Origin: Oscillospiraceae bacterium
GTDB lineage: Bacteria; Bacillota; Clostridia; Oscillospirales; WRJC01
Direction: 5' to 3'
Assembly (NCBI GenBank): GCA_009780985.1
Contig: WQYZ01000010.1
Location: forward strand, 1-46,667
Length of the DNA stretch: 46,667 bases
Shown here: piece after piece, positions 41,790 through 46,667 of the stretch
Position numbering within the stretch: position 1 is the first letter of the stretch
Layout of the letters: the number at the start of each line of letters is the position of its first letter
Translations under genes and position numbers: made by a program
Notes under the pieces: model-generated
Told to the model about the DNA's origin: nothing
The model's input: the letters and a program-made list of their open reading frames with translations, nothing else
Database searches by the model: none

Positions 41790-44700
41790 ATGAAAAGAAT
41801 TTTAATAAAAATATTTATGTTTTTTATGATTGTTGCTGTGACGTTTACATTATTACAGTTCAATCTTGCGGCAGCATGGGAGGGTCTTAGCGATTCTGTC
41901 TACGACGATTCTGATGAAATCGGGGAAACTACGGCAAATCCGGATATAGAAACAACAGACCATGTCGATACTGACGAGTCGGAGATTATTGACAATTCAT
42001 CTACCGAAGAAACTGATGAAACTGCAGAAGATTCAAATACAGAAGCGGCGGGACCCATGAACATGGAAATAATGCCGCTGCTTGCGGCTCCGGATTTGGT
42101 GACACAGATTAACATGGCATACGGTTTACTCAGCGCGTATTCTCCCGGTCTTACAGCCTCATTCTCTCCTACCGACATCAATGTGATAAACGTTACGGGA
42201 ACAGTCACAGACTTAAAAGCGTCGTGCAATTTGAATATTGACCCGAATGTGACCGTAAACTGGGACGCAAATTTTTCGGGAACGTTAAACGGTGCGTATA
42301 TTATAAATCTGACGGGCGCAGGTACATTTAACCTGAACTCTGACGGTTTAATCAGCAATACCGGCACAAGCGGCGCAGTCAATGTGATAGGCGCCGGGGC
42401 GACGATAACTATAAACGGCGGCGCGCTTTCTTCAGATACAAACGGCACTACTCTGAATATCGCCTCAAACGGTATTACAGCGAATATTATTTCAGGGGGC
42501 ATGGTGGCAAACGCCGGAACAACAAGCTCGGCTGTCAGCGTGGTCGCAAACGTTACAGATGTCAAAATAAATATTGATGGCGGCAGAGTCAGTTCAACCC
42601 CGGGCGGATATGCAATAAACGACGGCGGTGCGAATAAGTGCGGTAACAACACTGAAATCAATATTACCGGCGGTAGTACAGTTGAGTCGGGCAGCGCCTG
42701 CGCCGTTCAGTCTACCGGTTCGGGTACAGTTGTTACAGTCACGGACAGCACAGTCACAAATTCCGCCGGAAGCAATACAAATTCCACAATCTATATGAAC
42801 GGCGGAACTGGCGATAACGTCATAATCAACGGCTCAAGCACTATTCAGACGACAAATCCGTCGAATACCAGTTATGTAATACAGACGACCGGAAATGTGC
42901 TGGTAGAAGATAACGCGCAGGTTATCGCCATAGCGGGACGCGCAATCAGCCTTGTGGGCATGGACTCAACAGCGACAATTACAGGCGGAAAAGTTTATTC
43001 AAATACTGGTATTGCAATAACCACTGCTACCACTACCGCCGCCACCGTACAAAACGCCAAGGTAGTTGTGACAGGCGGCTGGGTTTACACAAATTCAGGC
43101 GCGGAGGCAATACAGACGACAGGCTCAAACGGTTCCGTAGAAGTATCGGGCGGTTGGGTCACAGCGACAACAGGTCTTGCCGTTAAGTCGGCATCCGCAG
43201 TTTATATAAGCGGCGGGTTCGTGTTTGCTTACGGTGCAGGAATCGGAAATGTTGTGACTGCTCCCAACTCAAACTTCGCAGGCGACGGGGTGATTGCCGC
43301 ATGGACAAATCCCAGTTTAAACCACACATATATTCAGGGAACTGCCGACGACTTGGTTATTTCCCCCGCAGACTCCGCACACTGGCACAACAGCGGCACA
43401 ACGGGCGGCATATATTATGAAAAGAATTCAAACATAGGTTTTTTTCCTCTTGCCGATGTTACAGTCGAGCTGACCGATATGAACGTACAAGGCTTGATTT
43501 TTGATATTGACAGCGGGAAATTCTACCTGGGCGCAATTAATATAAACTCTGTATACAATAGTCAGCCCGGAGAATGGACATGGGACGGCGCAACGGGAAT
43601 TCTTACGCTCAACGAATTTAACTGGGCGACTTCCGCGCCGGTTGCGCTGACAATTACCGGCGGCACAGATATAAATATAGAACTTGTTAATGTCAATACA
43701 TTCGTTTCGACCGGCTCCGGCATAAATGCCGCCGGAATAGACAGCCATACAGCAAACATTACAATTACGGGCGCAGGTACGCTTAACGCAAGCGCATCAT
43801 CCGGCATAGGGATAAACTGTTCAGGCTGCTCGCTCTCTATAAACAGCGGCACTGTCAACGCCGCGGCGGGCGGCGGGATAAACTGCTATGGAATCACCGC
43901 CGCCGTCTTAACAATTTCGGAAGGTGACGGGACTCTTACGGCGAGCGGCAATTCCAGAGCCGTAAACAATACCTCTTTTTATCTGCCGGGTGGATACGCA
44001 TATTGTACAGGCGCAAAAACAGACGGCAGCGACGCAGGTTCATTCAATGTACCCGGCGACGCGTCATATTTCTATAATGCGAACAATTGTTATGTTAAAA
44101 TACAAGCCCGTAAACGCCATGTGTTAACTGTAAAGGGAGCAGTTGCTGGCGATTATTTCGCTGGTGAAACTATAGAAATAACTGCGGACGCACCAGCACT
44201 CGGTCCGTTCACGCCGATTGGAAAACCGTATTATTCATATCCTAATGAACAAACGGCGTTTAAATTGTGGAGCGGCGGCGATGGGGGAACATTTACAAAT
44301 ATAAATTCCGCGGCGACGGCATTTAAAATGCCTGACAACGACGCGAATATTGATGTTATTACCCAAACCGCTTACAGATTACGGGTTGAGGGCGGCTTTA
44401 TCTCCTGGGAGCAAAACGCAAATTATCAGGACGGATATTACTTAGCGGACGCCGAAATACCTGTCAGGACGCACTCCTCGCCCGTAGCCGGATATATTTT
44501 CAAAGGCTGGACAGTCGTTATCGGCGGCGGTAATACATTAATAGAAAATCCCGGCTCCATATATGCAGTATTCACTATGCCCGCTCAAACTGCGCAAGTT
44601 GAAGCTCCTTGGGTTCCTGATAATTTACCAGACAACCAATACGTCCTCACTGTAGAAAACGGCAGGGGCAACCTGACAAACGGCTCCCTAAATGCCGTTA

Positions 44701-45887
44701 AAGCGGGTACATGGGCAAATATTTCAGCTGACGCTCCGCTTCCCGGACAGGAATTTGACTGCTGGAAAATCACTTCTTCCGATGCGGTTGCTCCAGCGTA
44801 TCCGGGTATGTTTTTACACGTTAACGATGCGGATACTCAATTCATAATGGCGGAAGGAGATATAACCATTACGGCGACATACAGGGATATTGATTATGTG
44901 CTTATTGTTGAACACGGCACAGGCTCGGGAGTATATACGACAGGGACGTCAATCGGCATTGAAGCTGACCAGCCGCCGACAGGTCAATTATTTGACAAGT
45001 GGGTAACAAACAGCGGCGGCGCATTCGCAAACGACAGCGACACTACGACTACATATGCTATGCCAGCAGAAAACGCGACTGTTACAGCCGTTTACAAAGA
45101 CATACCTTCCGGCGACGGCGGTAATTATATCCCGCCCTCAGGCGGAGGAATCATCGACAACCATGTCCCGCCGGCGACCGACATTACGAGCGAAAGCGAT
45201 GACAGTGCGCAGATTATCCCCACTAAAGAAGATAAAGAGGAAAGCGATGTATCTGCTTTTCCGAACGCAGAAAAACACATAGCGTATGTCCAAGGTATCG
45301 GCAATAATTTATTCGCGCCCGATAAAAATATGACCCGCGCAGAAACCGCGCAGATGATTTACAATCTGCTCCTGGATAAAAACGTGGAGACAACAAACAG
45401 ATTTACCGACGTGCCGGATAATGAATGGTATGCAAAATTGGTAAACGCATTGGCGTCGTTAGGTATTGTCGAAGGTTTCCAAGATGATTGTTTCTATCCT
45501 AACGCCAATATCACACGTGCTGAATTTGCCGCGATTATTGTGCGATTCACAAATGCAGTTTACGATAACAAAAATATCGTTCGATTTAACGACGTGCTTG
45601 CAACGCATTGGGCGTTCAGCTATATAAATGCTGCGACATATTACGGTTGGATAAAAGGTTACGGCAATGGGCTATTTAAACCTGACTGTAATATCAGCCG
45701 TGCGGAAGCTGTAACTGTAATGAACAGGGTGATTAAACGCTCTCCCGATAAATCATACATTGACAGTCACCCTGAACTTGTCCGGTTTTCGGATGTGCAT
45801 GAAACATACTGGGCATATTACGATATTATGGAAGCATACTGTTCGCATGATTATATAATACATAATAACTCCGAAGAATGGCAATAA
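41790..45887 (+). CDS. giant SLH-domain cell-surface protein with beta-helix-like and InlB-B-type repeats
   Basis: This 1365-residue protein starts with signal peptide MKRILIKIFMFFMIVAVTFT. After an acidic Thr/Asp/Glu linker, residues ~130-770 are Gly/Asn/Thr-rich short repeats (units like ITGGTVxSGSACAVQSTGSG, SGGWVTATTGLAV) suggesting a right-handed beta-helix. Residues ~775-1105 hold several divergent InlB-B/bacterial-repeat units (YVLTVENGRGNLTNGSLNAV, KAGTWANISADAPLPGQEFD, YAMPAENATVTAVYKD). Residues ~1165-1345 hold three SLH repeats (FAPDKNMTRAETAQMIYNLL, YPNANITRAEFAAIIVRF, FKPDCNISRAEAVTVMNR) that anchor to pyruvylated wall polymer. It is likely an adhesin or polysaccharide-binding S-layer protein. 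Confidence 0.9.
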   Translation: MKRILIKIFMFFMIVAVTFTLLQFNLAAAWEGLSDSVYDDSDEIGETTANPDIETTDHVDTDESEIIDNSSTEETDETAEDSNTEAAGPMNMEIMPLLAAPDLVTQINMAYGLLSAYSPGLTASFSPTDINVINVTGTVTDLKASCNLNIDPNVTVNWDANFSGTLNGAYIINLTGAGTFNLNSDGLISNTGTSGAVNVIGAGATITINGGALSSDTNGTTLNIASNGITANIISGGMVANAGTTSSAVSVVANVTDVKINIDGGRVSSTPGGYAINDGGANKCGNNTEINITGGSTVESGSACAVQSTGSGTVVTVTDSTVTNSAGSNTNSTIYMNGGTGDNVIINGSSTIQTTNPSNTSYVIQTTGNVLVEDNAQVIAIAGRAISLVGMDSTATITGGKVYSNTGIAITTATTTAATVQNAKVVVTGGWVYTNSGAEAIQTTGSNGSVEVSGGWVTATTGLAVKSASAVYISGGFVFAYGAGIGNVVTAPNSNFAGDGVIAAWTNPSLNHTYIQGTADDLVISPADSAHWHNSGTTGGIYYEKNSNIGFFPLADVTVELTDMNVQGLIFDIDSGKFYLGAININSVYNSQPGEWTWDGATGILTLNEFNWATSAPVALTITGGTDINIELVNVNTFVSTGSGINAAGIDSHTANITITGAGTLNASASSGIGINCSGCSLSINSGTVNAAAGGGINCYGITAAVLTISEGDGTLTASGNSRAVNNTSFYLPGGYAYCTGAKTDGSDAGSFNVPGDASYFYNANNCYVKIQARKRHVLTVKGAVAGDYFAGETIEITADAPALGPFTPIGKPYYSYPNEQTAFKLWSGGDGGTFTNINSAATAFKMPDNDANIDVITQTAYRLRVEGGFISWEQNANYQDGYYLADAEIPVRTHSSPVAGYIFKGWTVVIGGGNTLIENPGSIYAVFTMPAQTAQVEAPWVPDNLPDNQYVLTVENGRGNLTNGSLNAVKAGTWANISADAPLPGQEFDCWKITSSDAVAPAYPGMFLHVNDADTQFIMAEGDITITATYRDIDYVLIVEHGTGSGVYTTGTSIGIEADQPPTGQLFDKWVTNSGGAFANDSDTTTTYAMPAENATVTAVYKDIPSGDGGNYIPPSGGGIIDNHVPPATDITSESDDSAQIIPTKEDKEESDVSAFPNAEKHIAYVQGIGNNLFAPDKNMTRAETAQMIYNLLLDKNVETTNRFTDVPDNEWYAKLVNALASLGIVEGFQDDCFYPNANITRAEFAAIIVRFTNAVYDNKNIVRFNDVLATHWAFSYINAATYYGWIKGYGNGLFKPDCNISRAEAVTVMNRVIKRSPDKSYIDSHPELVRFSDVHETYWAYYDIMEAYCSHDYIIHNNSEEWQ

Positions 45888-46131
45888 AACAGTAGCATGC
45901 CCTTTGTCGAGACGTTATTTTGAAAAAAAAGTAACACTTGCAGATTCTGCTTTGATAAATTACTCCGGACGCAGAACGCCAATCACTATAGTGTGCTCCA
46001 TCTGCGAAAATCGGAACTGTTATATTGAGTGCCTCTGTCGGAATGAAACATCATATTTTTCGGCATATGTCTCGAATTGTACGCATAATGAACTTCTGTT
46101 TGTTCCGTTACACGGAACTGCGCGAAGTTCA

Positions 46132-46630
46132 TTACATCAGAGTGTCGGAAACCAGCTTAGAATCAGCCTTTTTGCTGGTTTTCCAAGCAATAAGTTTTCG
46201 AGCGAAAAGGTCGATGATAACACAGACATAGTGCCATTTGCCGCCAATCTTGACGTAAGTGATGTCACTTACCCGGACTTCGTTGGGTTTCTGTACATTA
46301 AACTGTTGTTTTAATAAGTTCTGCATATTTTCATCAGTTTTGGTTGGTTTTTTGCGGGTTTTAGGCTTGACCATCGATATTTTTGCCAAATTCAGGTAGT
46401 TTTTGATTGATTTTATGCATTCCGAACCGTTTCTTTGACGCAGTATATATTTCTAATATCGCCGTTCTGATTTTCTGGTTCTCTTGATCTCGTTTGCTCT
46501 CCTTCGAACGGCAATGTTTGTAATATGTGCTTCGATTTACTCTCAAAACCCTGCATAATACCACGATTTTATACTGATTGCTGAGTTGATGCACAGTTTT
46601 TAATCTCACTTTGAGTTCTGCATGAACCAA
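46132..46630 (-). pseudogene. IS3-family OrfB transposase, broken
   Basis: The first open frame (46630-46361) has the HTH_21 region VLRVNRSTYYKHCRSKESKR, then SKKRFGMHKINQKL. A second frame (46389-46132) has KPKTRKKPTKTDENMQNLLK and the rve start NEVRVSDITYVKIGGKWHYV, followed by IDLFARKLIAWKTSKKAD, with the first catalytic Asp. About 25 residues (the RVxRLM block) are missing between them, and another frame change follows before HSDRG. The enzyme cannot be functional as read. Confidence 0.8.
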
Positions 46631-46664
46631 ATTCGCATAGCGAATTTATGCAGCCGCTTTTTTT
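46630..46664 (-). promoter_or_regulatory. programmed -1 frameshift site of the IS3 element
   Basis: The slippery A-run AAAAAAAG (complement of 46657-46664) is followed 10 nt later by a hairpin with 7-bp stem AATTCGC/GCGAATT and loop TAT. This is the standard layout for making OrfAB transposase in IS3-family elements. Confidence 0.6.
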
Positions 46665-46667
46665 AGA

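Larger units (their letters stand above)
45960..46667 (-). mobile_element. decayed IS3-family insertion sequence, cut by the right window edge
   Basis: Reading on the minus strand from the edge, there is an A7G slippery run (46657-46664) followed by hairpin AATTCGC/GCGAATT (46630-46646), the orfA/orfB frameshift site. The orfB pieces follow. The rve core continues in a third frame at 46066-45986 with MFHSDRGTQYNSSDFRRW, the second catalytic Asp block. The last part (the Glu block) is not recognisable and no inverted repeat end is clear. orfA lies beyond the window. Confidence 0.75.

Noticed and set aside
41900-42661. 253-codon minus-strand open frame within the SLH gene
   Set aside because: It mirrors the Thr/Gly-rich repeats of the sense gene, and its Val/Ser/Pro-rich product looks like no protein family.
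45904-46314. 136-codon plus-strand open frame after the SLH gene
   Set aside because: It is antisense to IS3 transposase fragments and has no ribosome binding site or family likeness.

Overview
The window looks like the chromosome of a low-to-moderate GC, spore-forming Firmicute of the Clostridia (Oscillospirales-like is a guess). The grounds are the rpsD-rpoA-rplQ order, strong AGGAGG-type ribosome binding sites, TTGACA-N17-TATAAT promoters, spoVAC, a PPi-type phosphofructokinase, a YhaO/YhaN pair, lipoprotein solute-binding proteins and SLH/sortase-type surface proteins. No plasmid or phage backbone is visible.

Region 1 (1-24 kb) is mostly ordinary and intact. It starts with the end of the ribosomal rpsD-rpoA-rplQ operon, closed by a perfect 21-bp-arm bidirectional terminator against larB. 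After a 46-bp-arm palindromic MITE-like repeat comes a long minus-strand run, in transcription order ddl, murI, a DUF1934-like gene, an S41 protease, pgeF, yhaO, yhaN and a phosphogluconolactonase-like gene. The first five concern the cell wall or secreted proteolysis: D-Ala-D-Ala, D-Glu, protease, and muropeptide editing. Next are a small membrane protein, a solitary spoVAC, the serC-serA operon with a textbook promoter, a cupin, an orphan solute-binding lipoprotein, PPi-dependent phosphofructokinase, a phosphotransferase with an altered catalytic loop, and a two-gene split ChrB. A nitroreductase lies divergently from chrB across a region with paired GTAACT-NN-AGTTAC palindromes.

Region 2 (24-37.5 kb) is an accessory catabolic island scattered with gene remains. 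It holds three URO-D superfamily proteins (methyltransferase-like, not HemE), two intracellular glycoside-hydrolase-type enzymes (one GH39, one resembling clan GH-D), a phosphotriesterase-like hydrolase, a small Cys/His-rich protein, a lipoprotein solute-binding protein, and an ArsR-type regulator with a C-terminal sensor-like domain. The regulator has its own consensus promoter and a perfect 24-bp palindromic operator. A pathway for a methylated or otherwise decorated sugar is my inference. No permease or corrinoid protein is seen in the window. One URO-D gene and the small Cys/His gene carry frameshifts, and remnants of a TIM-barrel epimerase, an MBL hydrolase and a Vsr-like nuclease lie between the intact genes.

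Region 3 (37.5-46.7 kb) carries a degenerate Rpn/PDDEXK-type protein, an unrecognised 322-aa protein, an antitoxin-like gene cut by an inverted DUF1016 nuclease fragment, the C-terminal remnant of a sortase-anchored surface protein, a transglutaminase-like exported protein, a 1365-aa SLH surface protein, and a decayed IS3-family element that runs off the right edge. Frameshifts and truncations are seen only to the right of about 20 kb and mostly beyond 24 kb. This suggests local decay of accessory DNA more than general sequencing error, although several lesions are indels in short T runs and should be checked against reads.
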